64,000 nucleotides of DNA from Mesostigma viride (Eukaryota > Streptophyta > Mesostigmatophyceae > Mesostigmatales > Mesostigmataceae), in NCBI GenBank assembly GCA_009746045.1, contig RPFO01000702.1, forward strand, positions 248,001 through 312,000, in the 5' to 3' direction. The translations under genes and the position numbers were made by a program. The notes under the pieces were generated by a model. It had not been told where the DNA came from. It searched no databases and worked only from the letters and a program-made list of their open reading frames with translations. This document shows positions 54,546-64,000 of this stretch, piece by piece. The first letter of the stretch is position 1. Each line of letters opens with the position of its first letter.

Positions 54546-56000
54546 GTGAAAAGGAAAATAGAAAATTTATTTAGAAAATATAATGTCCAAGGTATTTCTT
54601 GTGATTCTAGAAATCTCAAACCAGGTGATGCATTTTTTGCAATAAAAGGAGAGAAAATAGATGGTAACCGGTTTATTAATGAAGCTTTAAAAACTGCTAA
54701 AATCGTTTTTACAGGTGATTCAAGCTGGAAAGGAGAAAAAGTTTTTTATATCCAGGATATAAGGTTAGCTGTTGCAATTGCTGCTGAGATAATTTATCCG
54801 AACCTTTCTGCAAATCTTGTGGCTGTAACTGGGACTAATGGTAAAACTTCGGTAGTCTCTTATATTTATCAAATCCTAAAATTACTTGGGCAGGAAGCAG
54901 CAACAATAGGTACTATTGGTGTTAACTCCACGATAAAGATCGAGGAAAAATTCTTAAAGGAGTTACCACAGTCTCTAACTACGGCCGATCCAATTACTTT
55001 TAGAAAAATATTAAATGAGCTAACAGAGAAGGAGGTTAGTAACGTCATATTTGAAGCTTCAAGCCACGGAATCGCCCAACGTAGATTAGGAGAGATAAAG
55101 ACAAAAACAGCTGGTTTTACTAGTTTTTCCCAAGATCATTTAGATTACCACAAAACCATGGAAAATTACCTTGAGGCTAAATTACAGCTTTTCAGAGAAA
55201 ATTTAGAAGAAGGAGGAGAAGTGGTAATTAATTCCGAGATATTAGATTCGAGCTATGGCGATGGGGTTAAAAATTTCTTTGCTAAACATAGAATACGTTA
55301 TTTTGGGGTTGGTAAAAATGGGAATATAAAGGTAAAAAATATTAATAGTTCTCTTACCGGCAGCAAAGTTGTCTTTGAATATAATAAAAAAGAATACACT
55401 TTTACCACTAATATCATCGGATCTTTCCAAGCCGTAAACCTTCTTATCGCTGCTAAAATGACGGCAAATCTCGGGTTTAATTTTGATCACATAGTTGAAG
55501 TTCTAGAAAAAGTTACTGCTGTAACCGGTAGGTTACAACGAATAGGTTTCCTTGAAAGTGAAGTTCAGGTATTTGTTGATTATGCACACACGCCAGATGC
55601 TTTAGAAAAGTCATTATGGGAGTTAAGAAACATCAAGGCACAGCAAGGGGGGAAATTATATGTGGTATTTGGTTGTGGCGGCGATCGTGATCCCTCAAAA
55701 AGAGAACTAATGGGACAAGTCGCTTGCAAATTAGCTGATTATGTTGTAGTTACAGATGATAACCCACGAAGCGAAAACCCTCGAAAAATTCGGCTTGATG
55801 TCCTAAAAGGAGCAGACGGAGCAGAAGAGATAGAAGGAAGGGAATTTGCGATAGAAAGTACTATAGAAAAACTGAAAAAAAACGATATATTATTGATTGC
55901 GGGCAAAGGGCATGAAACTTACCAGATTATCGGAAACAGAACTGTGTTTTTTAGCGATATTGAAATTGCAAGAAAAATACTGCTGTTGAAAAATAAATAA
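54546..56000 (+). CDS. murE: UDP-MurNAc-tripeptide synthetase (meso-diaminopimelate adding) MurE
   Basis: MurE adds the third residue of the peptidoglycan stem peptide. The 484-residue product has the ATP motif VTGTNGKTSVVSYI near residues 94-107, EASSHGIAQRRL near 169-180 and VFVDYAHTPDALEKS near 341-355. DDNPRSENPRKI near 398-409 is the DNPR motif that marks meso-diaminopimelate specificity. The start is GTG at 54546, directly after the ftsI stop. Confidence 0.96.
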   Translation: MKRKIENLFRKYNVQGISCDSRNLKPGDAFFAIKGEKIDGNRFINEALKTAKIVFTGDSSWKGEKVFYIQDIRLAVAIAAEIIYPNLSANLVAVTGTNGKTSVVSYIYQILKLLGQEAATIGTIGVNSTIKIEEKFLKELPQSLTTADPITFRKILNELTEKEVSNVIFEASSHGIAQRRLGEIKTKTAGFTSFSQDHLDYHKTMENYLEAKLQLFRENLEEGGEVVINSEILDSSYGDGVKNFFAKHRIRYFGVGKNGNIKVKNINSSLTGSKVVFEYNKKEYTFTTNIIGSFQAVNLLIAAKMTANLGFNFDHIVEVLEKVTAVTGRLQRIGFLESEVQVFVDYAHTPDALEKSLWELRNIKAQQGGKLYVVFGCGGDRDPSKRELMGQVACKLADYVVVTDDNPRSENPRKIRLDVLKGADGAEEIEGREFAIESTIEKLKKNDILLIAGKGHETYQIIGNRTVFFSDIEIARKILLLKNK

Positions 56001-56020
56001 TTTTAATAAATGTGAAAAAT

Positions 56021-57406
56021 ATGATTTGGACATCAGAACAAATTGGTAAGGCTCTATCACTTACCCTGACAACTAATGATAAATTTGGACAAGTTCAGTT
56101 TAATTCCAAAGACATAGAAAAAGGGGATATTTTTATCGCTCTGAAAGGCGGAGCAAGAGACGGACACGAATTTGTTCTTGACGCTTTTGCAAAAGGTGCT
56201 GCTTTAGCTATTGTAAGCGAAGACATAAAAAATGCGCCAGTAAATAAAATAATAAAAGTAGAAGATACCTTTGAAGCTTTAGAAGATTTAGCCGAGTACA
56301 AAAGGCAAAATTCTAAAGCTCATTTTATCGGTGTTACCGGCAGTGTAGGAAAAACCAGTACCAAGGAAATAATAGGCTTAATCCTGAGTTCCTTCGGTAA
56401 AACTTTTGTTAGTAGAGGTAATTTTAATAACCACATCGGTGTACCAATTAATCTAGCTTCTATTGCAGATGATGTTGAATTTGCCGTAATTGAAATGGGA
56501 ATGAATAAAGCCGGAGAAATTAGCCTTTTAACCAAACAGGTTACACCGGATATAGCTGTAATTACTTCAGTATCTCCCGTACATCTGGAATTTTTTGATT
56601 CTATTGAGAAAATCGCCGATGCAAAATCAGAAATTTTTGAAGGATTAGATATTAATACTGGGATCGCAATACTTAATCGTGATATTTCAACTTATAGAAG
56701 ATGTATTGAGAATATAGATAGGGCTGGAATTGGCAATATTAAAACTTTTGGTAAATCGCAATTCGCTAATATAAGATTTGTATCTTATTCACTGATAAAC
56801 CAAAATATGGTTAAATTAACCTATAGTATTTTTCATGAGAAGATAGAATTTGTTATGCCTGTTGTGCCAAAGCATATGGCAATTAATTTCGCAGCCGCTC
56901 TTTCCGTTGTCTACTGTCTGAGACTTGATATAAATCAGGCAGTAAAAGTTCTCGCGCAATTCAAACCTCAAATGGGAAGGGGATTGTTCGTGGATATTAA
57001 GAAAGAAGATAAGGAATATTCCATAATAACTGATTACTATAATGCGAGTCCTGAATCCCTGAAAGCAGGTCTTGAGTATTTACATCAATTTAAAAACCCA
57101 AAAAAGAGTGCCATATTAGGTGACATGAAGGAGCTTGGTAAGGACGAATTAAAGTTTCATTTCGCCGCGATCCCACATATTGTTAAATCCGGTGTAAAGA
57201 AATTGTTTTTAGTAGGGGATATTATGTCCCAGCTTGCGCAAGAAATCCCAAAAAATATTTTGGTCTATACCTATAAAAATTCTGATGAACTAGCTTACGA
57301 TATTAATAAATACATTGAAGGAGAAGAAATTATCCTAATTAAAGGTTCAAGAGGTATTCATCTGGAAAAAGTTGCCGAAGCTCTAGGAGTTACAAATGCT
57401 TTATAA
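56021..57406 (+). CDS. murF: UDP-MurNAc-tripeptide-D-alanyl-D-alanine ligase MurF
   Basis: MurF adds D-Ala-D-Ala to complete the stem peptide. The product (461 residues from ATG 56021; GTG 56012 adds three residues) has the ATP motif [16 protein letters not shown] near residue 105. [15 protein letters not shown] and [13 protein letters not shown] follow. [17 protein letters not shown] near 343-359 is the MurF-type NxSP motif. It lies 11-20 bases after murE and overlaps mraY by 11 bases. Confidence 0.96.
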   Translation: MIWTSEQIGKALSLTLTTNDKFGQVQFNSKDIEKGDIFIALKGGARDGHEFVLDAFAKGAALAIVSEDIKNAPVNKIIKVEDTFEALEDLAEYKRQNSKAHFIGVTGSVGKTSTKEIIGLILSSFGKTFVSRGNFNNHIGVPINLASIADDVEFAVIEMGMNKAGEISLLTKQVTPDIAVITSVSPVHLEFFDSIEKIADAKSEIFEGLDINTGIAILNRDISTYRRCIENIDRAGIGNIKTFGKSQFANIRFVSYSLINQNMVKLTYSIFHEKIEFVMPVVPKHMAINFAAALSVVYCLRLDINQAVKVLAQFKPQMGRGLFVDIKKEDKEYSIITDYYNASPESLKAGLEYLHQFKNPKKSAILGDMKELGKDELKFHFAAIPHIVKSGVKKLFLVGDIMSQLAQEIPKNILVYTYKNSDELAYDINKYIEGEEIILIKGSRGIHLEKVAEALGVTNAL

Positions 57407-58484
57407 TATATTACTGCCATATGCAAGTCATTGGCATATAGCCAATTTAATGACTTACATTACATTTAGAAGCGGTATGGCAATACTAAGTAGTCTGCTT
57501 ATAAGTTTTCTAATAGGCTCGAAAATTATTCTGAAATTAAGGACGTTACAAAAACAAGGACAACCAATTAGGGAAGATGGTCCAGATACTCATTTTGCTA
57601 AAGCGGGGACTCCTACAATGGGTGGGTTAATCATTATTAGCTCCATGTTATTTTCTATATTATTATTTTCAGATCTTACAAATCCTTACGTTTGGATAAT
57701 TGTTTTTGTTCTAATAATGTTCGGATTGCTTGGTTTTTTAGATGATTATACTAAAGTCAGCAAGTTTAATTACCGTGGTATCACGGGTAAAAAGAAGTTA
57801 TTTTTTCAATTTGCTGTTAGCCTTATCGCATTTGGAGGTATAAAATATTGCTCCCTCCATTCCCACGCAACGGATCTAGCTGTTCCATTTTTCAAGACTC
57901 TCTTAGTCGACCTTGGTTATTTTTATTTTCCTTTTGCAATGTGCGTTATTATCGGTTCTTCTAATGCGGTAAATCTAACTGATGGCCTTGATGGGCTAGC
58001 TATTGGTACGCTAACAATAGCGGCTAGTGCTTTTGCTATTATTTCTTATCTAGTAGGTAATTTTACCTATGCAAATTATTTGCAAATTATATATGTCCCA
58101 CACGTTGGGGAGCTTGCGGTAGTATGTTCTGCAATGGTTGGCAGTGGCCTTGGTTTTTTGTGGTATAACTGCAAACCTGCGGAAGTATTTATGGGGGATA
58201 CTGGAAGTTTATCTCTTGGAGCAGTTATCGGTACTATTAGCGTTATTACCAAACATGAAATTGTGCTGGCTATAATAGGAGGGGTGTTCGTTATTGAAAC
58301 GTTATCGGTCATTATACAAGTTTATTATTTTAAAATGACTAAGGGTAAAAGGTTTTTCAAAATGGCGCCTATCCATCATCACTTTGAAAAGAAAGGATGG
58401 CCGGAGACTAAAGTGGTCATAAGATTTTGGATTTTAGCAATTGCTTTTGCTTTAATTGGGTTATCATCGCTAAAGTTAAGGTAG
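57396..58484 (+). CDS. mraY: Phospho-N-acetylmuramoyl-pentapeptide transferase MraY
   Basis: MraY makes lipid I by moving phospho-MurNAc-pentapeptide onto undecaprenyl phosphate in the inner membrane. The 362-residue product has about ten membrane helices and the family motifs [59 protein letters not shown] and [13 protein letters not shown]. Its ATG is inside the end of murF, so the two are coupled. Confidence 0.97.
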   Translation: MLYNILLPYASHWHIANLMTYITFRSGMAILSSLLISFLIGSKIILKLRTLQKQGQPIREDGPDTHFAKAGTPTMGGLIIISSMLFSILLFSDLTNPYVWIIVFVLIMFGLLGFLDDYTKVSKFNYRGITGKKKLFFQFAVSLIAFGGIKYCSLHSHATDLAVPFFKTLLVDLGYFYFPFAMCVIIGSSNAVNLTDGLDGLAIGTLTIAASAFAIISYLVGNFTYANYLQIIYVPHVGELAVVCSAMVGSGLGFLWYNCKPAEVFMGDTGSLSLGAVIGTISVITKHEIVLAIIGGVFVIETLSVIIQVYYFKMTKGKRFFKMAPIHHHFEKKGWPETKVVIRFWILAIAFALIGLSSLKLR

Positions 58485-58490
58485 TTTCAT

Positions 58491-59168
58491 ATGTTTGGCG
58501 ATAACTTAAAGCGTCCAGTGATTAAAGGAAATGGTCAGTTTTTATCTATAAAAAGTATTTTTAAAACTTTACAAGCTGAAGGGCCTTATTGCGGAGTTCC
58601 AGCAATTTTTATTAGGTTAGGCGGATGTAACTTAGCTTGCAGTTTTTGTGATACCGAATTTGAGGATTATCTAGAAAAATCTCTTGAAGAAATAATTGGA
58701 CAGGTTGAATACTTAAGCAAAAATAGTAATAAAATACGATCAATATTCCTAGTGGTTATTACCGGAGGAGAACCACTTAGACAGCCAATCTATAGATTAT
58801 GCGAAAAATTATTGCAATTAAATTACAAAGTGCAAATCGAGACTAATGGCACATTATATCAAGACCTGCCGGATGGAATTGATATAATTTGTTCTCCTAA
58901 GGTAACGAACTTGAAATACCACAATATTAGAGAAGAGCTGTTGCCTAAAATTACAGCTTTTAAGTATATTATATCTGAGCACGTAGCAGGGTATAACAAA
59001 GTTCCGGAATTAGGCCAATCACTCTATAGCATACCGGTATTTGTGCAAGCAATGGACGAATATGATGGAAAGCGCAATAGTGCAAATAAGAAACTAGCAG
59101 TATCTATTGCTCTTGAGAATAATTATCGTTTATCATATCAGATTCACAAGGAACTGGGTATTGAGTAA
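58491..59168 (+). CDS. queE: 7-carboxy-7-deazaguanine synthase QueE
   Basis: QueE is a radical SAM enzyme that forms the deazapurine ring in queuosine synthesis. The 225-residue product has FIRLGGCNLACSFCDTEF near residues 41-58, the family's Cys-X3-Cys-X2-Cys iron-sulfur site, followed by VVITGGEPLRQP near 84-95. It lies just after mraY and about 630 bases from queC, with dps between. Confidence 0.95.
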   Translation: MFGDNLKRPVIKGNGQFLSIKSIFKTLQAEGPYCGVPAIFIRLGGCNLACSFCDTEFEDYLEKSLEEIIGQVEYLSKNSNKIRSIFLVVITGGEPLRQPIYRLCEKLLQLNYKVQIETNGTLYQDLPDGIDIICSPKVTNLKYHNIREELLPKITAFKYIISEHVAGYNKVPELGQSLYSIPVFVQAMDEYDGKRNSANKKLAVSIALENNYRLSYQIHKELGIE

Positions 59169-59265
59169 GAAAGATGGTATTAGTAAATATATTATTTACT
59201 CTACCCGAGTAAGGTTATAAAGTATAAATGCTAAGGTAATTTTTCAACTTAAAATTAGTGTTATT

Positions 59266-59703
59266 ATGAATCATGAGAAAATTGCTAATGCCTTGAAATC
59301 GGTATTAGCAGATAGCTATAGCTTATATTTTAAAACCCAAAACTTCCATTGGAATGTGACTGGCCCTAACTTTAAATCGTTACATAGTTTGTTCGAAGAA
59401 CAATACACAGATCTTGCCAACGCTATTGATGAAATAGCTGAGCGAATTAGATGGCTTGGACAAAAAGTACCAGGAAGTTTAAAGTTCTACTCAGATTTAA
59501 CCTCAATTTCGTCAAGCGATGAGCATGCTGATTCAGCTACCATGATCAGAGAATTAATCAAAGGCCAAGATTTAGTCATTAAAACTTTAAAGGCTACCCT
59601 AACTATTGCACGAACATTTGATGATGAAGGAACATGCGACCTTTTAATTGCAAGGATCAAAACGCATGAAAAAAATTCCTGGATACTTAAAAGCAGCATG
59701 TAA
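59266..59703 (+). CDS. dps: Dps-family ferritin-like DNA-protecting protein
   Basis: Dps forms a dodecamer that stores iron and shields DNA from oxidation. The 145-residue product has YFKTQNFHWNVTGPNFKSLHSLFEEQYTD... with His29 and the later Asp and Glu of the ferroxidase site (DEIAERIRWLG). Length is normal. It lies between queE and queC, an unrelated placement. Confidence 0.95.
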   Translation: MNHEKIANALKSVLADSYSLYFKTQNFHWNVTGPNFKSLHSLFEEQYTDLANAIDEIAERIRWLGQKVPGSLKFYSDLTSISSSDEHADSATMIRELIKGQDLVIKTLKATLTIARTFDDEGTCDLLIARIKTHEKNSWILKSSM

Positions 59704-59802
59704 GGAGATGATAAGATTAATATATACTTTTTATATAGGTAACTATAAGGTATCCCCTAAACTGGAACAGAATTAAATTCATAGTATATGGTTAGATAAA
59801 TA

Positions 59803-60495
59803 ATGACAAAGAAAGCAATAGTATTGGTAAGTGGAGGAGTTGATTCCTCAACAGTTTTAGCTTACGTAGAACAACAGGGTTACGAGATATACGCAATTAG
59901 TTTTAATTATGGGCAGAAGCAAATTGTTGAGCTCAAAAAAATCCAGGAATTTATTAAAAACTACAAAGTAAAAGAACACAAAATTATAAATATTGATCTA
60001 AAGAATTTTGGCGGATCAGCTTTAACGGATGATAGTATAGAAGTACCGAATTATCAAAGCGCAAGTGATTTAGGAAATGAAATTCCCCTTACATATGTTC
60101 CGGCAAGAAATACGATTTTTCTAAGTTATGCTCTTGCTCTTGCTGAAGTAAAAGGTATTAGTGATATATTTCTTGGAGTACATGCAACCGATTATTCCAA
60201 TTATCCGGATTGCCGTCCTGAATATATCAAGAGTTTCGAAACTATGGCCAACCTCGCAACGGCTGAAGGGGTAAAAGGAAATAAAATTAATATCCATGCA
60301 CCTCTTATTAATATGACAAAAACCGAAATAGTTGCCATGGGACTTAAAATGGGAGTAGATTATTCGACAACTATCTCCTGTTATAACCCTACTAACGAAG
60401 GTGATTCATGCGGGAAATGTCTTGCCTGTTTAGTAAGAATTAAGGCTTTTGAGGAGAATAGTGTGCAAGATCAGATTTCATATATTAAGAGTTAA
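59803..60495 (+). CDS. queC: 7-cyano-7-deazaguanine synthase QueC
   Basis: QueC makes preQ0 from 7-carboxy-7-deazaguanine with ATP and ammonia. The 230-residue product has the ATP-pyrophosphatase P-loop [15 protein letters not shown] near residues 7-21 and a C-terminal zinc site with four Cys ([21 protein letters not shown] near 199-219). With queE and tgt it supports de novo queuosine synthesis. The next gene starts right after its stop. Confidence 0.96.
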   Translation: MTKKAIVLVSGGVDSSTVLAYVEQQGYEIYAISFNYGQKQIVELKKIQEFIKNYKVKEHKIINIDLKNFGGSALTDDSIEVPNYQSASDLGNEIPLTYVPARNTIFLSYALALAEVKGISDIFLGVHATDYSNYPDCRPEYIKSFETMANLATAEGVKGNKINIHAPLINMTKTEIVAMGLKMGVDYSTTISCYNPTNEGDSCGKCLACLVRIKAFEENSVQDQISYIKS

Positions 60496-60501
60496 GTGAT
60501 T

Positions 60502-61056
60502 ATGAATGTGCAACCTTTTTTTGGCCCATTTCCAACAATCGATTTGGGTGATATTGTTCTGAGAGAAATTACTAAAGAAGATGCGCAAGCTTACTTAGAC
60601 TATATGAGTAATGATCAAATGGCTGGATTTTTAACAAATGAAAATAGACCAAAAACCTTTGACGCAGCACTTGAAGAAGTTAGCTATTGGGGTGGCTTGT
60701 TTTCATCTAAAAGAAGTATATATTGGGCTATTGCTCTGAAAGAAAGTAATAGAATGGTGGGTACTGCCGGTTTTAACATGATTTCTTTTGCAAATTCCAG
60801 AGCTGAAATCAGTTATGATTTAGACCCGAATTTTTGGGGTAAGGGAATAATGCTCCGTTCTATAAAAGCTATACTAAAATTTTCCGATTATACACTTGGA
60901 ATAATTAGGGTACAAGCAACTGTTATTACAACTAATGAACGTTCGATAAAAGTTTTAGACCGATGTGGTTTTCAGAAAGAAGGTTGCCTAAGAAAATATG
61001 AATTAGTCGAAGGAGAGTTGAAAGATTATTATATGTATGCAAGAGTCCTTATATGA
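60502..61056 (+). CDS. GNAT-family N-acetyltransferase (RimJ-like)
   Basis: A ~184-residue acetyltransferase of the RimJ/RimL type: IVLREITKEDAQAYLDYMSN near the start, MVGTAGFNMISFANSRAEISY, then LDPNFWGKGIMLRSIKAIL with the acetyl-CoA-binding QxxGxG-like segment as FWGKGI, and VLDRCGFQKEGCLRKY near the C-terminus. GTG 60496 directly after the queC stop is an alternative start. Its substrate could be a ribosomal protein N-terminus or a small molecule. It overlaps the next gene by four bases. Confidence 0.88.
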   Translation: MNVQPFFGPFPTIDLGDIVLREITKEDAQAYLDYMSNDQMAGFLTNENRPKTFDAALEEVSYWGGLFSSKRSIYWAIALKESNRMVGTAGFNMISFANSRAEISYDLDPNFWGKGIMLRSIKAILKFSDYTLGIIRVQATVITTNERSIKVLDRCGFQKEGCLRKYELVEGELKDYYMYARVLI

Positions 61057-61913
61057 ACAAAACTATATATTTACTTAAAAGTACAGTTAGTGTTTTTATT
61101 ATATTCTTTGCTTTTTATGCGAAGGCTGAAGTAGCTGAAGTATTAGAAGCAACGGATATTGGTATCATCAAAGATGAGATTGCCAAATTAAAAAGTGGAG
61201 ATATGGTTTTGCTTGATGTGAAGCATGTTATTTTTTACTCCAGTGATCAGGTTATGCTCCATGAACATAAATCGTTTTTTAAACAAAAATTTGCTCAAAT
61301 CGAAGCAAATCTTGGTAAAGAGGAAGCAACCAGACTTAAAAGCATAGTACTTAGCTCTTATAAACCAATGATAGTGGACCACGAAATAGCAGAACTTATT
61401 AATAAAGCTCAAAAATCTGGAATTATTGTTTTTGCCTTAACTAGCGGCAACACCAGTAATTATGGGATTATCCCAAACAGAGCTGATTTACGTATTAAAA
61501 CCATCAAAGATATTGGTATCGATTTTTCAAAATCTGCAGAATTAGATTATATTGATTTAAGCGAAGAGGTGGAATTACCCAGAAAAAAGGATAGTAGCCA
61601 TCCAATATTTCAAGAGGGCGTAATTTTTGCTGCTAAGAGACCAAAAGGAGAAATACTTGGCAAGTTTTTAAGTTTATCTAAATTAAAGCCAGGAAAAATA
61701 ATCTTTGTTGACAATCAATTAAAAAACGTGCTTTCTGTAGAAGAAAAATGCAAGGAACTTGATATTGATTACACGGGTATACATTTTACTAAATTACATA
61801 ATAAACCTTCTACGCAGTTAGATAAAAAAATTGCTGAGAAAAAGTTTGAAATCCTCCTAGCTGAAAGTAGATGGATTGATGATAACGAAGCGAGCCTTAT
61901 GATCAAAAAATAA
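61053..61913 (+). CDS. Exported DUF2608-like HAD-fold protein
   Basis: A 286-residue protein with a signal peptide (about residues 1-25, ending FYAKA). It resembles the DUF2608 family found in intracellular bacteria, which has a HAD-like fold. The first HAD motif, normally DxDxT, appears as LLDVKHV with the second Asp replaced by Lys. Later parts such as FALTSGN and KIIFVDNQLKNV match motifs II and IV. Phosphatase activity is therefore doubtful. It starts four bases inside the acetyltransferase gene. Confidence 0.72.
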   Translation: MNKTIYLLKSTVSVFIIFFAFYAKAEVAEVLEATDIGIIKDEIAKLKSGDMVLLDVKHVIFYSSDQVMLHEHKSFFKQKFAQIEANLGKEEATRLKSIVLSSYKPMIVDHEIAELINKAQKSGIIVFALTSGNTSNYGIIPNRADLRIKTIKDIGIDFSKSAELDYIDLSEEVELPRKKDSSHPIFQEGVIFAAKRPKGEILGKFLSLSKLKPGKIIFVDNQLKNVLSVEEKCKELDIDYTGIHFTKLHNKPSTQLDKKIAEKKFEILLAESRWIDDNEASLMIKK

Positions 61914-62018
61914 GTATCTTTTTTGAAGATCAGCTTTATCATTACTTTAAGAGTTTTATCTAATTACGAGCAGTAGGTGCTGTGCCTTTTATAGTCCAAG
62001 TTTATCTAAATATGACTT

Positions 62019-63044
62019 ATGAAAATCTTTAATATTATAATGAACAGGAAACTTGGCGGTGCGGAGCAGGCCTTCTTGGACTATTATAGCGCTTTAACCT
62101 TAAAGGGGCATGAGGTAGTCAACATAACCAGTTTGTTTGCGAAGATTAACAATAAAAAAATTAGTTCTTTAAAACTCCCCAATTTATTTCCGTGGTGTAT
62201 CCTTTCTAAAATATATTTGAAATTACTAATATTATTTTACAGACCGGATGTGATAATAGTTCATGGGGGAAGAGCAGTTAATTTTGCTTATGGTACACGT
62301 GTAGAAGGTACGCCTATAATAGGCATTACTCATTCTTACAGTACTCGGCATATCTTAAAATGTAATTATATAATTGCCTTAGATCAACTGCTCAAGCAAC
62401 ATTTAATTAATAGCGGGTATCCTGAGTCCCAGATATTTATTGTTCCGAATATGATAAACACTCCTCCAAGGAGGCTAAATAATTTCAGTCAAAAAAAAAC
62501 CGAATATGTTATAGGGGCTCTTGGTAGGTTCGTACCGGAAAAAGGATTCAATTATTTAATAGAAGCTATAAGTATACTAAGGGATAAGAAATACCACGTT
62601 AAATTGCTCATTGGAGGGGCTGGACCACTAGAAATTCAACTTAGGAAACTTGCACGTGGGCTTAATATTGATAAAAATGTTGAGTTTATTGGATGGGTAA
62701 ATGATAAAGAGAGTTTTTTTAAAACTGTAGATATTTTCTGCATCCCTTCAGTTTTTGAAACTTTTGGTATTGTGGCCTTAGAGGCAATGAGTCATCAAGT
62801 GCCTATCGTTGCGACAAAGACTGCTGGAGCATCCCAAATTTTTGAAGCAGGTAGTGACGCTTTAATTACAAATACAGCTTCAAATCAGGGATTAGCTGAC
62901 AATATCGCCTATCTTATAGATAACCCGCTTAAGGCACAAGAATTAATAGACACAGCCTACAGTAAGATTACCACTTATTACGATAAAAAAATTATTGCAG
63001 ATAGGCTTGCAGCCACATTAAAGATAATTATTCAAAAAAGCTGA
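62019..63044 (+). CDS. GT4-family glycosyltransferase
   Basis: A 341-residue GT-B glycosyltransferase. The N-terminal domain begins MKIFNIIMNRKLGGAEQAFLDYY. The nucleotide-sugar-binding half has GALGRFVPEKGFNYLIEAI near residues 167-185, LLIGGAGPLEIQL and the donor motif IPSVFETFGIVALEAMSHQ near 244-262, the EX7E pattern. It probably works on lipopolysaccharide or another surface glycan, but donor and acceptor are unknown. rdgB follows in the same direction. Confidence 0.92.
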   Translation: MKIFNIIMNRKLGGAEQAFLDYYSALTLKGHEVVNITSLFAKINNKKISSLKLPNLFPWCILSKIYLKLLILFYRPDVIIVHGGRAVNFAYGTRVEGTPIIGITHSYSTRHILKCNYIIALDQLLKQHLINSGYPESQIFIVPNMINTPPRRLNNFSQKKTEYVIGALGRFVPEKGFNYLIEAISILRDKKYHVKLLIGGAGPLEIQLRKLARGLNIDKNVEFIGWVNDKESFFKTVDIFCIPSVFETFGIVALEAMSHQVPIVATKTAGASQIFEAGSDALITNTASNQGLADNIAYLIDNPLKAQELIDTAYSKITTYYDKKIIADRLAATLKIIIQKS

Positions 63045-63054
63045 TTTTAAGTAA

Positions 63055-63663
63055 ATGATGATAAAAAAGTTTTTTGTTGCCTCTACCAATAAAGGTAAAA
63101 TTCTAGAAATCAAAGAGCTTATAAAAAGTTCTAAACTATCTAGCTTCTCGATTGAGACTTTAGAAGATAATTTTATAAAAGAACCGGATGAGCCTTACGA
63201 TAGTTTTTTAGAAAATGCAAAGCACAAAGCACTGTATTATGTTGAACATACAAAACTACCTACCATTTGTGATGATTCCGGTTTATGCATAGAGGCCTTA
63301 AATGGTTTCCCCGGGGTCAAGACTAAAAATTTCCTAGAAAAATGCGGCAGCTTAAATAACGCATTTGCTGAATTAGAAAAACTCCTTCCTAACTATGATA
63401 CCCACAAAGCATATTTTCAAACGGCGATATGTTTATACCTGCCGGAAACAAGAAATTTTATAGTTTCTGAAGCACAAAGCTATGGTTATATAACCTTTCC
63501 AGCTAGGGGGGCTGAAGGTTTTGGTTTTGATCCAATTTTTATTCCCGAAGGTTATACTGAAACTTTAGCAGAACTAGGGATAAAAATAAAAAATCAGGTT
63601 AGCCATCGGTCTAAAGCTATAAAAAGATTAGTTATTAGCATTGAAAAGCTTTTTCAACACTAA
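63055..63663 (+). CDS. rdgB: XTP/dITP diphosphatase RdgB
   Basis: RdgB (Ham1 family) removes non-canonical purine triphosphates such as dITP and XTP from the nucleotide pool. The 202-residue product has FVASTNKGKILEIKEL at the start, CDDSGLCIEALNGFPGVKTK near residues 72-91 and FGFDPIFIPEGYTETLAEL near 157-175. Tandem ATG codons start the frame; the first is used. A ribosome site is weak. Confidence 0.95.
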   Translation: MMIKKFFVASTNKGKILEIKELIKSSKLSSFSIETLEDNFIKEPDEPYDSFLENAKHKALYYVEHTKLPTICDDSGLCIEALNGFPGVKTKNFLEKCGSLNNAFAELEKLLPNYDTHKAYFQTAICLYLPETRNFIVSEAQSYGYITFPARGAEGFGFDPIFIPEGYTETLAELGIKIKNQVSHRSKAIKRLVISIEKLFQH

Positions 63664-63752
63664 TAGCTTAAGGGATTATTGCTGAATTTGTTATTTTCTT
63701 TAGCGTTTATAAATGGTATAAATATAGCACATTTATGTAATAATTAGTGTGC

Positions 63753-64000
63753 ATGCTAAAAAAAATATTTTTATACAGTAAAGTAAGGGCTACTACCCTA
63801 TTATTCCTGGCAGTGTTACTGCTTCTTTCTCTTGGTTCTTATAGTGATACTGATCCATCGCTAAATCTTTCTACGTTAAATGAACCAAGGAACTTACTAG
63901 GTTATTTTGGTTCTTATCTAGCTGATATATTTTATCAACTTTTTGGAGTTGCATCTTTTATTATTCCATTGTCATTTATTGTCTGGTCTTATCTAATTTA
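63753..64000 (+). CDS. ftsK: DNA translocase FtsK, N-terminal part (cut by window end)
   Basis: The reading frame from ATG 63753 runs to the window edge without a stop (82 codons). It encodes a basic start (MLKKIFLYSKVR), a first membrane helix with LLFLAVLLLLSLGSYSDTDPS, then NLLGYFGSYLADIFYQLFG and a second helix. This is the N-terminal membrane domain typical of FtsK, the septal DNA pump. The motor domain lies outside the window. Confidence 0.85.
   Translation, partial: MLKKIFLYSKVRATTLLFLAVLLLLSLGSYSDTDPSLNLSTLNEPRNLLGYFGSYLADIFYQLFGVASFIIPLSFIVWSYLI

Noticed and set aside
1-64000. CRISPR array, prophage or plasmid origin
   Set aside because: No regularly spaced repeats, phage structural genes or replication-initiator genes were seen.

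Overview
The window is chromosome from an AT-rich alphaproteobacterium of the order Rickettsiales, most likely family Rickettsiaceae. Four things point there: a vir-homologue type IV secretion cluster with a short VirB9; a 23S-5S rRNA pair with no 16S beside it; a protein carrying the Sca4 (PS120) core domain; and a surface-cell-antigen style autotransporter barrel. The COQ9-rpsU pairing and the separate secD and secF genes also fit. I cannot name genus or species from sequence alone.

Layout. 1-9.1 kb: secD, a small membrane protein, yajC, an MsbA-type ABC exporter and an OmpR/PhoB-type regulator with a degenerate receiver on the minus strand, divergent from rpsF-rpsR-rplI and secF-efp-suhB-like on the plus strand. 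9.1-16.7 kb: cytochrome b561 and a Ppx/GppA phosphatase, then virB8-virB9(short)-virB10-virB11-virD4 as one tightly packed minus-strand operon. 17-28.4 kb: tgt, a prepilin-peptidase-like gene, a SIMPL-domain protein with a small unknown, addA, rpsU, COQ9, a lipoprotein and ileS. 28.4-34.1 kb is an accessory run on the minus strand: an ankyrin/coiled-coil protein, a membrane-anchored glycosyltransferase-like protein, a nucleotidyltransferase-HEPN fusion, a membrane protein and a lipoprotein. 34.2-37.3 kb: 5S and 23S rRNA (minus strand) with a strong promoter. 37.7-42.4 kb: two effector-like genes sharing a duplicated 95-residue block; the second holds the Sca4 core. 42.7-45.4 kb is an insertion-sequence graveyard: an IS5-type transposase tail, an IS982-family element with intact ends but one in-frame stop, an IS6-like terminal repeat, and a badly decayed IS481-type transposase. 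45.5-51 kb: recN, bamD, tatA, tRNA-Glu, tspO, a Tim44-domain gene and a TerC-family gene. 51.2-52.4 kb: an autotransporter barrel with almost no passenger. 52.7-64 kb: ftsI-murE-murF-mraY, queE, dps, queC, an acetyltransferase, a DUF2608-like protein, a GT4 glycosyltransferase, rdgB and the start of ftsK.

How the genes work together. The housekeeping parts cover protein export (SecDF, YajC, TatA, BamD), peptidoglycan synthesis and division (FtsI, MurE, MurF, MraY, FtsK), queuosine synthesis (QueC, QueE, Tgt) and DNA repair (AddA, RecN). The host-interaction layer is the type IV machine together with candidate effectors (ankyrin protein, Sca4-like mosaic, its repeat-bearing neighbour) and the surface barrel. 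The most unusual material lies at 37.7-42.4 kb (mosaic Sca4-like locus), 51.2-52.4 kb (passenger-less autotransporter) and 4.4-5.3 kb (regulator lacking its phospho-acceptor Asp, with direct repeats next to its own gene).
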